From positions 248,001 through 312,000 of the forward strand of contig JANVFP010000003.1 in assembly GCA_027919835.1 (NCBI GenBank): DNA of 64,000 bases, in the 5' to 3' direction. Origin of the DNA: Lentinula raphanica (lineage: Eukaryota; Basidiomycota; Agaricomycetes; Agaricales; Omphalotaceae). Below the pieces are notes generated by a model. That model saw only the letters and a list, made by a program, of their open reading frames with translations, was not told where the DNA came from and made no database searches. Of the stretch, positions 47,444-59,233 are shown in pieces (the stretch's first letter is position 1; each line of letters starts with the position of its first letter). The translations under genes were made by a program, and so were the position numbers.

Positions 47444-48828
47444 ATGTACCACAACAATTCTATCCGCATCTTGACCGGTAAGTCTAATTCCACTAAAGTA
47501 GTATCTCTCCACGCCACGCTTCTTGCTCACTAATACTCTTTACAGGAAACAGTCATCCTGAACTCGCTCAGACAGTGACGGAGCGGTAAGCCGCTTTGCT
47601 TTCCCAAAGTCGTGGCCCAGAGCAGTCCACGAGACTCGGTTATATCTCCTTCATAGGCTGAACGTACCACTCGTACCCTGCACCGTCAAGAAGTTCTCTA
47701 ATGGCGAAATCAATGTCAAAATCTCCGAGTCCGTGCGAGATGAGGACGTCTTCATCATACAGTCTGGGTGCCAGGACGCCAACGACAACCTCATGGAGCT
47801 CCTCATTCTCATATCCGCTTGTAAAACGGCCTCCGCCAAGCGCATCACCGCTGTCATTCCTTCCTTCCCTTATGCTCGGATGGACAAAAAGGACAAGTCC
47901 CGAGCACCTATAACCGCCAAACTCGTTGCGAACATGCTCGTTGTTGCCGGGTGCGATCACGTTATCACAATGGACCTACACGCCAGTCAAATTCAAGGCT
48001 TCTTCGATATCCCTGTCGACAACCTGTTCTCAGAACCTTTGATGCTCTCGTATATTAAGAGGTCGATTGAGGGTTGGAAGAACAGTATTATAGTCAGTCC
48101 GGATGCTGGAGGAGCAAAACGGTGAGTTCGGTGATCGTCTTCTCGAACCTTCTACTCAACTATCGGTTCCCAGAGCGACGGCTATTGCTGATAAACTCGG
48201 AGTGGAGTTCGCTCTTATCCATCGGAAACGAGATGGAAAAGCAGTCGATGCGCCTGAAAGAATGGAAATCCTGGTTGGCGATGTAAAAGACAAGGTGCGC
48301 CACAGTTTTTCCACGCATGCTGGACATTCCTGTCCTTATCCTGTACTTTGTAGGTCGCAATCTTGGTCGACGACATGATTGACACAGGTGCAACTCTTTC
48401 ACTTGCGACGAAGACGCTGCACGAGAAAGGTGCCAAAGCTATTTATGCTCTGATCACTCACGGTATGTTACGTGCAAGTTCTCGAAAAGAAGATGGGAGG
48501 GGAACGTTGACATTTCTCGATCGCGTTTGACAGGCTTGCTTTCCGAAATCAACATGAACGCGATTGAGAGGTTACCCATTGATCATCTTGTCGTATGTCC
48601 GATGTCATCCTGTCCTCTCGTCGAGAAGATACTCATGTCAACACGGATACTCCGGGATAGGTGACAAACACGATTCCTCAAGACAAGCACAAGGATGGTT
48701 GTTCGAAGCTGACTGTGATTGATATCAGTCCGACAATTGCTGAGAGTATTCGACGTACGCATAATGGCGAAAGTATCAGTCTTCTATTCGGTGAATGGGC
48801 GGACTCGGGGAATGTCGAGGTGCTTTAG
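47444..48828 (+). CDS. PRS: Ribose-phosphate pyrophosphokinase
   Basis: Seven exons (47444-47477, 47546-47585, 47657-48121, 48174-48294, 48354-48462, 48534-48592, 48661-48828) give 331 residues. Landmarks of PRPP synthetase: [14 protein letters not shown] start, [30 protein letters not shown], the divalent-cation site [29 protein letters not shown], and the PRPP loop [15 protein letters not shown]. The enzyme makes PRPP from ribose 5-phosphate and ATP for purine, pyrimidine, His, Trp and NAD synthesis. Fungi carry several PRS paralogues, so the exact member is not assigned. It lies 228 bases after the glutamate 5-kinase gene on the same strand. Confidence 0.95.
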
Positions 48829-51248
48829 AACGTGTATGATAACCAAAAACAATTTCCAGGTTTCGTGTCAATCAGAGAAGTACTTTATCTTTTGTAGTGA
48901 ATGTACTCAATGATCCATCATGTTTTTTGCCACGTCGTTTTCCGCAATGACCGCTGGAAATAATTATTTTTCATTGCAGGAATTGAACACAGGTCTCAGG
49001 CGTTCAGCTTCAGGTCCCAAAGACGTTCTAGACTCAACCTTCTCATGAATCTCATCTCTTGAGTTTGCCTTCTCATTTACAACTTGAGATCCAAGTCCAG
49101 GGGTCAGATCGTCATCATGATAATAGTATGTTACTCCCGCAAATCTTGCAAGTAGTAGCCACTCAAATGATCCATCCACCAGAACACAACTAGAAAATAG
49201 AATGTCGAACTTGTGACATCAAAACCATATCGCTAACAAGATAAAGGTTCGAAGATGATTGAAGCTTGAAGATATCCGATATAGGTGGACTCGGCGGGCA
49301 ATCATCTGTTGAACTTGAACGTTGACACTCTTAAAAACATCCAGGTGCTTTCAGCTACACCTATAACAAAAACACTTGCTTCTGCGAAGTCTCTTTCCAA
49401 CTCGTGCCACTACATGAAGCTTGTCTTTCCTGTCAAACCTCGAAGGTTTTTGCATTGACAGATGCAACGAAAAACATTCACAGTGTTAAGGTCCAACACA
49501 GCTTCAGCCTTCAACCGGACCTCAAAGAAGAAGGCCTCAGGCCCCGGAGACCGTTTTTGGCTCAATTCTCCCATGAACTTCATCTCTCGCGCAGACACGA
49601 GGCGGACTTGTATCTGCATTCCGAAGTTCAAACGTTCAAACGTTCAAGGCTCTATATGGTCGCATCGTTGAATGATGATCAATACGCGCTCACATTTCAT
49701 ACAGGTTGTCATTTTCGAATGCGTTGCGTTTCGTAGCCACTCGTCCAACAGGATAGTCACTGCAAATGAACCGGGTAGTAGAATCAAGGGACCCATAACT
49801 TCGAGTGCCTCCTGAGTCCTGAATGTTCCTCTAAGAAGACACCCAATCAGGAGTTCAGGCCTTCAATCGTCAAATTTCGGTCGGTTCTTCAATCCCCTCA
49901 TCCAAGCGGAATAATCTGTGCTGTGAGAAGGGTTCGGACAGTGAAAGCGAAGGGCGGAAAACCCTTCGATACCCGCGAGCTCGATGAAGAGGTAATATTT
50001 GTTTTGATGACGGTTCACCGGTCCCTCGCTGATTGCGAGACGAGGTTTTTCAAAGTTCAATGTGACCACAACATGGCTACATAATTGTCTCATCAAAGAA
50101 TTGTCGCGGATCCCGTTATCGACATCCCGCGATGGCGAGTTCTGTATGTGCCAGGCGATATCGGTCTTGAGAAGCTAAATGATCAATCAGCTTTCTCACT
50201 ATTGTGTCAATTCAACGTTGGATGACATGGCTGCGGGAGTTTCAATTACTGAAGAGATACCGGAATCAGTATTGCCAGTGTACGGTGTATAATCAAGTTC
50301 AGGCCCCATTCAAGTCTTTACTGATGTGCATTTGCCATTTAGGTATACACTATTGGCCAACGGCTACTGATTTGGATGGACTCCTTCATTCATTTTGGAT
50401 CTTTCAATTCGAGATCAAAGCACCCAGCTGGACCAATACTACTTATCGTGGTTGGATTTTGAAGACTAGTCTATTCACATGAAGATTTCCTAATGACTTC
50501 TGCCCCTTCTCTTTGATCATCAAGGTGATGATGCTTGTGAAAGAAAAAGGTATCCAAAATCCGGTAAATCGCCTGTTTTTCCTTTGTGAAATGTACTAGT
50601 AGGCTGTCAATGATAGCTGATGGCTTTCCTCAAAATGATAGCATCTGAAAAAATTTCGCGAATGCTATCTCAGATGTCCAATATGGTGGTCTGTCTCGAG
50701 ATAAGGGTCGAACTGGAGGACTGTAGAGGTCCCATCGATAGTGGCTCCTTTCAGGTCGAATGTAACCCATCTGAGAGAAGAAAATAGCGGGTTCTTGGTG
50801 CCACTGCAGACTACGAGATCCTACCGCTACGCCACGTCCGCTTAAAGGCCATATATGTTTGAACTCCTTGAAACGACCTTGACATGTTACACGGTCCGTA
50901 TAACAATTTATCGGGATTCTCATATATAACTTTGACGAAATAGGACCTCCAATCGCGACGTTCTCAGACATGGAAAGAAGTACATCAAAAAAACCCAAAC
51001 AACGGCAGACAGATTTTCAGCACATAAAGTATCCATCTGATTCGCTATTTTGGTGATGATCAAAACTCGAAGTTCAATGACTTTGTTAGCATCAATCAAG
51101 TTACTACAGACAAAAGCCGTTTGCCATGTGGGTTCCCCCTTGGATGAGTTTAGTAGCTCCGGAAGGTAAGTCATACCAGCTTTATTTAACAGAAGAAGTG
51201 ATCGTCGCTTTAAACGCTTCTCCTTCCCCTTTCCTTCTACAGGCTCGA
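48829..51248. other. Region without a confident gene
   Basis: Two minus-strand segments, 49179-48964 and 49631-49410, resemble each other (TCAGG(T/C)CCC, then CTCATGAATCTCATCTCTT against CCCATGAACTTCATCTCTC). They may be exons or relics of one family. A third, 50180-49863, reads VVTLNFEKPRLAISEGPV and FSALRFHCPNP and looks coding but has no start or family I recognise. A plus-strand frame at 50204-50482 is unsupported. Confidence 0.35.
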
Positions 51249-52824
51249 ATGGCTTCCTTGAACACGACGCTGGGTAAAGCTTTCCATGCGTGGATCGTTG
51301 AGAGACCGTACGTTGACAATTGTTTATTGTAGGTGTCCTTGAAATAGGTATCCTGATCTCCGGGGTGCTGTTTGGCGTCGTCACTACCCAAGTCTATGTT
51401 TACCACAAAAACTTCCCCAAGGACTCGCTGTGGCTTCAGCTCGGTTTGGTATGTTCATGATAACCTCTTTGGTACAACATCTGGCTAATCGATACATAGG
51501 TCGATGGCATGTGGTATGTTTTCGAGATCTTGAGCCAAGGTAATATCTGCTCATCACCCACTTCAGGCTACTCGAACTCGGACACACGATGTGTATTTTT
51601 CATGCAATCTACTTCTATACCGTCACCAACTACGGGGATCCGAAAGCGCTACTGGTGGCTCCGGTTACTCTGGGTATAGCGGTAGTTCTGCACGGAATAA
51701 CCACCATCTTAGGCAAGCCCATCTCATCCAGGCTGTAGTTGAGCCCTCAATTCAGTTCTGACCATGTCCCCTTACAGTCCAAGCATACTTCACCTACAGG
51801 ATCTACCGATTCTCGCACAAGCCTTACCTCATCCCAATCTTCAGCACCATCTTGATGTTTGCACAGCTACTCGCCGTCACAACGCTGAGCGCTGAGGCGA
51901 TTAAAGTTGCGCAGATCAGCCTGGGTCTCTACCTTGAGAAGTGGGAATGGTTGCTGTTAACCACGCTCTGGCTGCGTGTAGCTGCAGACCTTACGATCTC
52001 GTCGTCGTTGGTTTATTTCCTGTACCAACAACGTAATAACGCCTACAAGAGCACGGTCTTAGTCGTCGACCGACTGATCCGTTGGACTATCGGTGGGTGG
52101 ATTCGTTTCAGCGGCAGTCTTGTTTCCTTGTTTCATAACTGATTAATCGATGACAGAAACGGGAGTTGTTACCAGGTATTTTCTATCATTGTCGGGATAG
52201 AGCAATACTTGACGAACGCCGCTCGTTCTTTACAGCATGCTCGGAATTATATTGGTGATTGCAGTGAGTTGTTTCATTCTGGTGATGTAGATGATCTATT
52301 CATCTCATTTCTGACGGTATAGTACCTTACTGCGAAAGAGAACTGTATGTGCCGCCCACGATACAACGATTGAATCATGGTATTGATTGATTTTTCGGTA
52401 GTCGCCTGGCTCGCGCTCTTCATGGTTCTGCCAAAAGGTCAGTGGGGCTTTTGCTCATTGATGATTGGAACATGCCGTATTCATCTTCTGCTTAGTGTTC
52501 TCCAATACACTGCTAGCGAAGTAAGAAATCGTCAAGTTATTCGTTCTACGTTCACTCATCGATAACCAGCATGAACTCCCGAGCTACTCTACGAAACACA
52601 CAGAGTAACGTCGAGGTCTCAGGAGGCAGCGGTCCCATCTCGGTAAACTCATCATTCTGAACCGCCTTGGATCGAGAACGCTGAACATCTACCTGTAGAA
52701 TCGTAGCCGGACTCTTGCTACTGGATTGGCAGTCTCAGTTCACACGGAGATGGACACTTTCGACGTTTCTCGTGGCGGAGACTGGGGCGTCAACTCGACT
52801 GACAAGAAGTACGAGTCTGTGTGA
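51249..52824 (+). CDS. DUF6534-type multi-pass membrane protein
   Basis: Twelve exons give 299 residues in a consistent phase (starts at 51249, 51333, 51500, 51567, 51778, 52157, 52236, 52323, 52402, 52496, 52570 and 52733). It opens NTTLGVLEIGILISGVLFGV, then VTTQVYVYHKNFPKD and MWLLELGHTMCIFHAIYFY. The middle carries AYFTYRIYRFSHK and the end WLALFMVLPKVFSNTLLANM followed by NSRATLRN. This is the seven-helix DUF6534 family, very common in Agaricomycetes and of unknown role. The soluble tail ends KKYESV. Intron 4 (51713-51777) begins GC, a GC-AG intron. The last two exons rest on phase alone. Location is a membrane, probably plasma or internal. Confidence 0.8.
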
Positions 52825-53325
52825 CTATGAGCTGATCCAGCCAAGCATTGGAGGTATGTACTAGGCGTCGTCATTCGAAGGACTGTTGCTATTTTGGAGA
52901 CGTTTCTTCACTATTTATTACTATTCGTAATATCATTCTCGATCAACTCCCTCCACCTCCCAGCGGGTTGTGTCGTTTGTATATATCTGTTCTGTATGTA
53001 TCATCCGGTAACTTACCATGGAATCATCAATCCTTCAAACACTAGTATCGCTGCAGTGAGCGCTTTGGTAAGCATTGAACCAACCGATCCCCTCGACCTT
53101 ACTAATGAGTCTGTGTGACTATGGACTTATTCTGCGGAAGCAATAGAGGTATGTACTAGTAGTAGGCGACATTATTCGTAGGATTGGTAACAGTGATATG
53201 TCTTTGAAGAACTCGACTGTTCAATCCTGTCCTGTTGTCATATATCATCTGGTCTCGACCAACTCCTCTATCTTCAGGGGTTGTGTCGTTTATACGTCTA
53301 TGTTATATGTATCGTCATCATAACT
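52811..53325 (+). repeat. Diverged tandem duplication of gene 3' end
   Basis: The segment from GAGTCTGTGTGACTATG at 52813 to about 53010 recurs from 53106 to about 53325, with shared words GGTATGTACTAG, TCGACCAACTCC / TCGATCAACTCC and GGTTGTGTCGTTT. The period is about 293 bases. It copies the last codons and 3' flank of the DUF6534-type gene. Confidence 0.65.
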
Positions 53326-53632
53326 TTAGAATAACACCATGCCAGGAGTCTTCATGAGCGTCTTCGACCTGAGAACGACTTCAAGATGACCGTCCGTCCT
53401 CAAGCTCAAGGCTCAGACTATGACTCGCTAGCGGCCGCTACCCTTCGAGGTAGTGTTGCCGCAAGGTAAGGTCAAGCGCACCTTAAGGTGAACGGCTCCA
53501 CGGCTTAAGGTACCTTAAGGTGGATTTTCTCAAGGTCAGCTTAAGGTAATGCTCCACAATTGATGGCATTTCATCCATGGCTTCTCGGCACTCACCACGA
53601 AATACCAATGCTGACCTCTTCCTCAACATTAT

Positions 53633-54021
53633 TGTTAAACTCTAGTAAGTATCGACGCCTCAGAGTCACACGAGATATGTGTGAACGACTCTAATATATT
53701 TGTATCTACCTGTTAAACTCTAGTAAGTATCGACGCTACGGTATCATGTCAGCTACTATAGAGTACAGGTAGGTATATGGGACTCACCCTCAGAGTCACA
53801 CGAGATATGTGTGAACGACTGAGGGAAGAGTCCCGACTGTCCGTAATAAATATTCTGTCTACGAAAGTAAGATCCGTCGACAAGCGCAGCTGGCGACGGA
53901 TGCAAATATGAAACTAGGGAACGAAACATAAGTAAATTTTCAAGTAAGTTTTTCTTCACCTGAGGCTGTCCTTTCGGTATCCGATCGGGTCTCCTCCTCA
54001 TGGCACATCCCCTTCTCGACA
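53633..54021 (-). repeat. 3' LTR of Copia element
   Basis: 389 bases. The polypurine tract lies directly at 54022. It contains two copies of an internal motif, GTTAAACTCTAGTAAGTATC (53634 and 53712), and two copies of a CAGAGTCACACGAGATATGT word. Confidence 0.9.
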
Positions 54022-54030
54022 CTCCCCTAG
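54022..54030 (-). other. Polypurine tract of Copia element
   Basis: On the minus strand this reads CTAGGGGAG directly before the 3' LTR. The pol stop codon (54027-54029) overlaps it. Confidence 0.65.
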
Positions 54031-57000
54031 ACTCGGCGGATACCGTCCAATCCCATCATCTGAACCTGCCTACGATGCAAAGTGGTGCCCAAAGCCTTCG
54101 TCAGAATGTCGGCCAAGTTGTCCTCGGAGGGGACGTAGTATATCTTGATATCTCCATTCTCCACGGCGTCTCGCAAGTAATGATATCTGATGTCGATGTG
54201 CTTGACGCGCTGGTGGAATTTAGGATTTTCGGAGATCGATATAGCACTTTTGTTGTCCGCATATAACTTTGAGGGAAGCGACGTCTCGTGGCCGATCTCA
54301 GCGAGGAAGTTGTGCACCCACTTCGCCTGCTGAGCTCCTTTACCGTAGGCAATGTACTCCGCTTCGGTAGTGGATAGGGCGACGACATCCTGTCGCTTGG
54401 ACATCCAAAAGACAGGCCCTCCTGCAAGGAGCGTCACAACACCAGTCGTGGACCTTCGACTGTCGACACAAGCAGCGTAATTAGCGTCACAGTAGGTCTG
54501 AGGGGAAAGTGTGCCGTCTCCGCGATAATAGGTTATCCCGTATTCCTTTGTTCCGCTGATGTATCGGCATAGGTGCATGAGCGCACTCCAATGAGCACGT
54601 CCGGGATTTTGGAGGAAACGAGAGAGTAGATTCGTCGCAAAGGAGATATCTGGACGACAGGCACCTTGACCGAACTGTAGGGCACCCAGGATTTCCGCAT
54701 AGGGTTTGCCTCGCATGAATTCCATGTCTTCGTCGGACGATGGAGCTTGGTCGACGGATAGGATGATACCTGGAGGTAGAGGTGTGGCCTTAGGTTTGAG
54801 GTCCCGAAGGTTGTAACGTGCAAAGAGTTGGTCCCAATAAGCCGGCATCGAGAGTGTCGCGGTACCTGCTTCCTTGTCGTGGACCAAACGCATTCCGAGC
54901 GCAAATTGAACATGGTCGGTGTCCTTGATCCTGTACCTTTCCCCTAACTCCCCTTTAGCACGCTTCATCTCCTCCTCAGTCGAGGAACCGCCTAGCGTGT
55001 CGTCCGTGTACGTCCCGGTCATCGTCTCCCCTGTCTCCGTTATCCTTCTGCGTACGCACTGATCTGCCTGTGATCTATGATATCCCAGGTCCTTATATGT
55101 CCCATCCAATGTCTTCCACCAGTTTCTGCCTGCCTGCATAGTACCATAGAGGGACTTCCTCAACCGCATCACCTTTCCTGACCCGCGTCCCTCGAATCCT
55201 TCCGGAGGCCTGACATATATCTCCTCTTCAAGATCAGCGTTCAAGTATGCCGAGGCGAAGTCGATTTGCCAAATATTATAACCAAGAGTGACCCAAACGG
55301 CGATGAGAACACGAAGCGATTCGAAGCGAAGAACCGCCGCAAAAGTTTCGAAGAAATCGATGCCTTCTGTTTGCGTTCCTCCGTTAACCACCAGACGAGC
55401 TTTTTCGTCGACAATGTTCCCCATACCGTCGAGTTTGTGGGCAAAAACCCAGAGCGGGTTGAGTATCGTCGCGCCAGATGGTGGTACCTGTAAGGGACCG
55501 AAGACCTCGAACTCCTCCATCCTCTCCTTCTCTTTCTCTATTGCAGGTGTCCATCTTTCAGGGTCCAACATTGCTGAAGTATACGTCTTTGGAACTTGGG
55601 GTAGCCCTATCGCGCTTAGTGCCACGTTGAATGTCGAGTCGACTTCGTCTGGGAGTAGTTCTACCAAGGTGATAAAGTTTGCACGAGGTTTTCTGGACCC
55701 TGTGGCCCACTCCTCCTTCGATCCTTGGGCATTCAACTCGCGATTGAGGAATTCCTGAGTCTCTTTGGCTTTAGAGGATGGTATTCGGTGTCGGTTTGAG
55801 CGTCGTAGGGGAATCGACTGGCTTTGACTTCGATTTTGATTTTGTGCCTGGTTGAGTATCGGCTGCTCGGCCTGATGGTCTTCGGGATGTTGGCTTGCCG
55901 GGATTTCGTCTGTAGCCGATGTCACGTTGTCGGATTTGTCAGGATCGCTCCCCTCGCTGTTGACTTCCTTGGCTACGGTTGGGAAGAATTCTTCTTCCTG
56001 ACTCTCTCCCCTTTCTTCCCCAACTGGAGGCAAGAGACTTGGGACACGCTCTTCGAAGTCTGCATCCCTGCTAGGTACCACTCTTCCTGATGAGAGATAA
56101 AGAAGGTATTCACCCCGTTTCCCATAACCAACCATACGACCTCGAAAACCCCTAAGGTCCAGCTTTCCATTCGACTTGTTCACAACCGTCCCCCATGCCA
56201 GAGCACCAAAGGGCCTGAGGTGTGCCACGTCGGCGCGTCTACGATACCAGATTTCGGCCGGGATCGCAAATTTCGTACGTGCCGCGGGTAGGAGATTGTC
56301 AGTATACACGATATAGGCACATCCGTAGGCCCATAGGAAGTGGGGAAGGCCAGAGTCCTGGATAATCGTACGGACTCGGTCGAACATGAGGCCGTGTTTT
56401 CGTTCGACCACGCCGTTAGCTGCAGAGGAGTAAGGAGGTACAATCTCCAGGATGATGCCGTTCGTGTCTGCCCAGTGAATCCAAGGTGCGCTATCGAACT
56501 CTTTGCCCCCATCAATCCTGACGATCAACAGCTTTTCTCCCGTCTCATTTTCGGCCCTTGCTTTATACGAAATCATCGCATTCAAGGTGGTCGAGGATTC
56601 CTTGTTTGCAAGATAGAAATCCCGGGTCATAGCAGAGTGACCATCGACAACCGGCATCGAGTAATAATACCCGCCGATAGCTCGAACCCTCATCGGACCC
56701 GTCAGATCGACGTGTACCCTCTCCAATCTCCTCGTCTCTCGCTCGGTAACAGCATCAAACGGCCTTCGCTTTGCCTGGCCGAGGTGACAGCTATCACATT
56801 CCTCAAGCTGTTCGTGGACGTCACCTTTCACTTCGAGACCATCGACTAGGTTCTTCTCGACAAGCATGCGGATCCTCGTCACTCCAGCATGCCCAAATCT
56901 ACGATGCCATCCTCGAAGGTCTACAGGTTTGTTCAGGGATCGGGAACGGACTGCGAGACTTTGGGGAATGGGTTTCTTTTCTGGCAAACGGTATAAGCCA

Positions 57001-58331
57001 GTCGATCCGGAGCCCGTCAGGAAGTGAACACCCGAAGGGCTGAAGAATTTGGCGACACCTTGACCGAAGAGGATCTGGTATCCTAGGGCGTCCATCTTCG
57101 ATATAGAAACGAGATTGTACGATACGTCTGGGGCATGGAGTGCCTTGTCGAAGGTCAGGACCACGTCTCCTTTTTCATTTGTGAACGTCTTCTGAACTTT
57201 GCCATATCCCAGGATGTTAAGGGTCGTGGATGCCTCGGAGGACTTCGCCTGTCTGGTGCACGGCGTATATTCGATGAAATCCTCCCTCTTCTTGAAGAAG
57301 TGATCGGAGGCGCCCGTGTCAGCGTAGATCTCGTCGCCGATACCATCGCCCATCGATACCGCCATCCCGTAGTGCTGGGTGAGCTCCGCTACTCCTCCAG
57401 TCAGAGTCACGTTCGCAGACAAGTTCCCCGCCGCCGACGTATCTCTCTTCCCCTTCCACCAGGCGGGATATTGCCCCTCCTTCCCTCCACCTTTCCTGAA
57501 GCAATCTTCGGCAAGATGCCCAGTCCTCTGACAGTTCCTACATTTCTTATCGGGGAACTTCACCGCATTTGCTGAGGACACTGTTTGCTTTTCGAGGTGC
57601 TCTATGCGCGAGAGGAGAGCCGATACTTCGTTTGCCTGAGCTAGACGATCCCCTGGAACGAGGGCATCGGGCCTATTTTCTGCTCGTGCATACTGGAAGA
57701 TTATCTGCTGTATCACGGAAGACGAAGTACCGAAGGTCGAGGGGTTGGCGTTGATGTTTTGCATTATCGTATCAAACGCGGTGGTAGGAAAGGCAGCAAG
57801 GATGATCTCTCAAAAGACTTTGTCGGGGACTTCATTTCCCATTTCCACCGCCTCCTTCCGTAGCTCCCGGAGGGTTTTGAAGAACGAATCGACGGACTCA
57901 TTCTCGCGGAAAATATGACTTCGGAGACGGCGCATGGTAAGGACTTTCCTCATGTCGTCCTTCTGTCCAAATTCTTGTACTAAGGCGTCGAACAGGTCTT
58001 TGGCGTCCTTTTCATCGGCGTCAGGGATATAGGAGGGTAGGTCGGAGATGTACGACTCAATAACGCCCTTGGTTCGGTCATTCCTAAAGTTCCATTCAGC
58101 TCGAGAGGGAGTCGGCGAGTATACGGGACTAGGATCAGGTTGTGGAGCTCCTCCAGTGGTTAAGGGAGGTTTCTCCGTCGTGCCATCTATGTATCCTATC
58201 AGCCCTTGGGACTTCAAGGCTATCTTTATTTTTCGTTCGATAGGTTTCCACGTAACTCGGATACCTCCATCGAATTTTTGGTCTTCGGGGACTTCAGGTA
58301 TAGGCGTCGGTAGTGCTCCACTGCTCGCCAT
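54027..58331 (-). CDS. Copia Gag-Pol polyprotein with one in-frame UGA
   Basis: One frame runs from ATG at 58331 to TAG at 54027, 1435 codons, broken only by TGA at 57812-57810 after VPDKVF. The Gag part, 173 residues, carries the usual charged helical region. After the TGA come a zinc knuckle (CRNCQRTGHLAEDC), protease (YADTGASDHFF), integrase zinc site (HRRFGHAGV, CDSCHLGQ) and DDE core (RIDGGKEF, YSSAANGVVERKH). Reverse transcriptase follows (YNIWQIDFASAYLNADLEEE, active site YTDD), then RNase H (YCDANYAACVDSRRSTTG, STTEAEYIA). In Copia elements gag and pol usually form one frame, so the TGA is either a recent nonsense change or a readthrough site. Confidence 0.92.
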
Positions 58332-58392
58332 TTTTCGTTTTCTCGGTCGTTATTCTAAGGATAATCTTGGTCTTGAAGTTCAGCAGCGGGCG

Positions 58393-58404
58393 GGGCCCAT
58401 AACC
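58393..58404 (-). other. Primer binding site of Copia element
   Basis: Directly after the 5' LTR the minus strand reads GGTTATGGGCCC. It pairs with the anticodon-stem region of initiator tRNA-Met (GGGCTCATAACC) with one G-U wobble. Internal priming from a half tRNA-iMet is known for Copia-type elements. Confidence 0.6.
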
Positions 58405-58793
58405 TGTTAAACTCTAGTAAGTATCGACGCCTCAGAGTCACACGAGATATGTGTGAACGACTCTAATATATTTGTATCTACCTGTTAAACTCTAGTAAGT
58501 ATCGACGCTACGGTATCATGTCAGCTACTATAGAGTACAGGTAGGTATATGGGACTCACCCTCAGAGTCACACGAGATATGTGTGAACGACTGAGGGAAG
58601 AGTCCCGACTGTCCGTAATAAATATTCTGTCTACGAAAGTAAGATCCGTCGACAAGCGCAGCTGGCGACGGATGCAAATATGAAACTAGGGAACGAAACA
58701 TAAGTAAATTTTCAAGTAAGTTTTTCTTCACCTGAGGCTGTCCTTTCGGTATCCGATCGGGTCTCCTCCTCATGGCACATCCCCTTCTCGACA
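58405..58793 (-). repeat. 5' LTR of Copia element
   Basis: 389 bases, apparently identical to the other LTR. It is the 5' LTR because the coding strand is minus and the primer site adjoins it at 58404. Confidence 0.9.
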
Positions 58794-59178
58794 ATTATGA
58801 GCATTTTCTACTAAGAATTAGTAGCTGGCATTACTCCTGGATTAATCTTGAGCTAATTACATTGAAAAATTGTACACAAATGCAAGGATAATCGTATGAA
58901 CTGGGTATATTACCATAATAGTAAATGTCGGACATACCTTAAGGTGACCTTGAGCGCATACCACCTTAAGGTCCCTTAAGGTGGCGGAGTTTCAAAAATT
59001 TCACCTTAAGGTACCTTACCTCTGGAGCTACCTTACCTTGCGGCAACACTACTTCGAGGATACAAATGATATTCAGCTGTACTTACAGCTCACCGTCGGG
59101 GCATTCGCAATGATTTGTAATGTGTAGTCGATCATCTTCAAAGACCATTAGTCAGAAAGGTCTTTGACGCAGCGACGC

Positions 59179-59188
59179 TTATAAAAGG
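59179..59188 (+). promoter_or_regulatory. TATA box of the SDR gene
   Basis: TTATAAAAGG, 46 bases before the ATG at 59234. The upstream promoter is cut by the hAT-like element, which ends at 59051. Confidence 0.6.
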
Positions 59189-59233
59189 ACATTACTACCC
59201 AATGTCAGACTACGTTTATAAACTCCATATACC

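Larger units (their letters stand above)
53633..58793 (-). mobile_element. Copia-superfamily LTR retrotransposon
   Basis: 5161 bases, with direct 389-base LTRs at 53633-54021 and 58405-58793 that start TG and end CA and look identical. The 5-base target duplication ATTAT lies at 53628-53632 and 58794-58798. The coding strand is minus. Domain order gag, protease, integrase, reverse transcriptase, RNase H defines Ty1/Copia. LTR identity and intact duplications indicate a recent insertion. Confidence 0.95.
53451..59051. mobile_element. hAT-like non-autonomous TIR element, split by Copia
   Basis: Perfect 22-base inverted repeats beginning TAGTGTTGCCGCAAGG lie at 53451-53472 and 59030-59051. An 8-base target duplication, CTTCGAGG, flanks them at 53443-53450 and 59052-59059. 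TIRs starting TAGTG and an 8-base duplication are typical of hAT elements. Without the Copia insertion the element would be about 435 bases and has no coding capacity. Its ends are rich in the palindrome ACCTTAAGGT, arranged in inverse orientation on the two sides. Confidence 0.85.

Noticed and set aside
50790..50850. tRNA-like start on the minus strand (GCGGACGTGGCGTAGCGGT, resembling an A box)
   Set aside because: No matching 3' acceptor strand, no GGTTCGANTCC B box at the right distance and no clean anticodon stem. At most a fragment of a tRNA-derived element.
53756..54022. 88-codon frame present in both LTRs
   Set aside because: It runs across the LTR with no domain and duplicates exactly because the LTRs are identical.
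55288..55758. 156-codon plus-strand frame within the Copia region, and similar ones at 56340-56849 and 57135-57575
   Set aside because: Antisense shadows of the pol frame, which has clear motifs on the minus strand.
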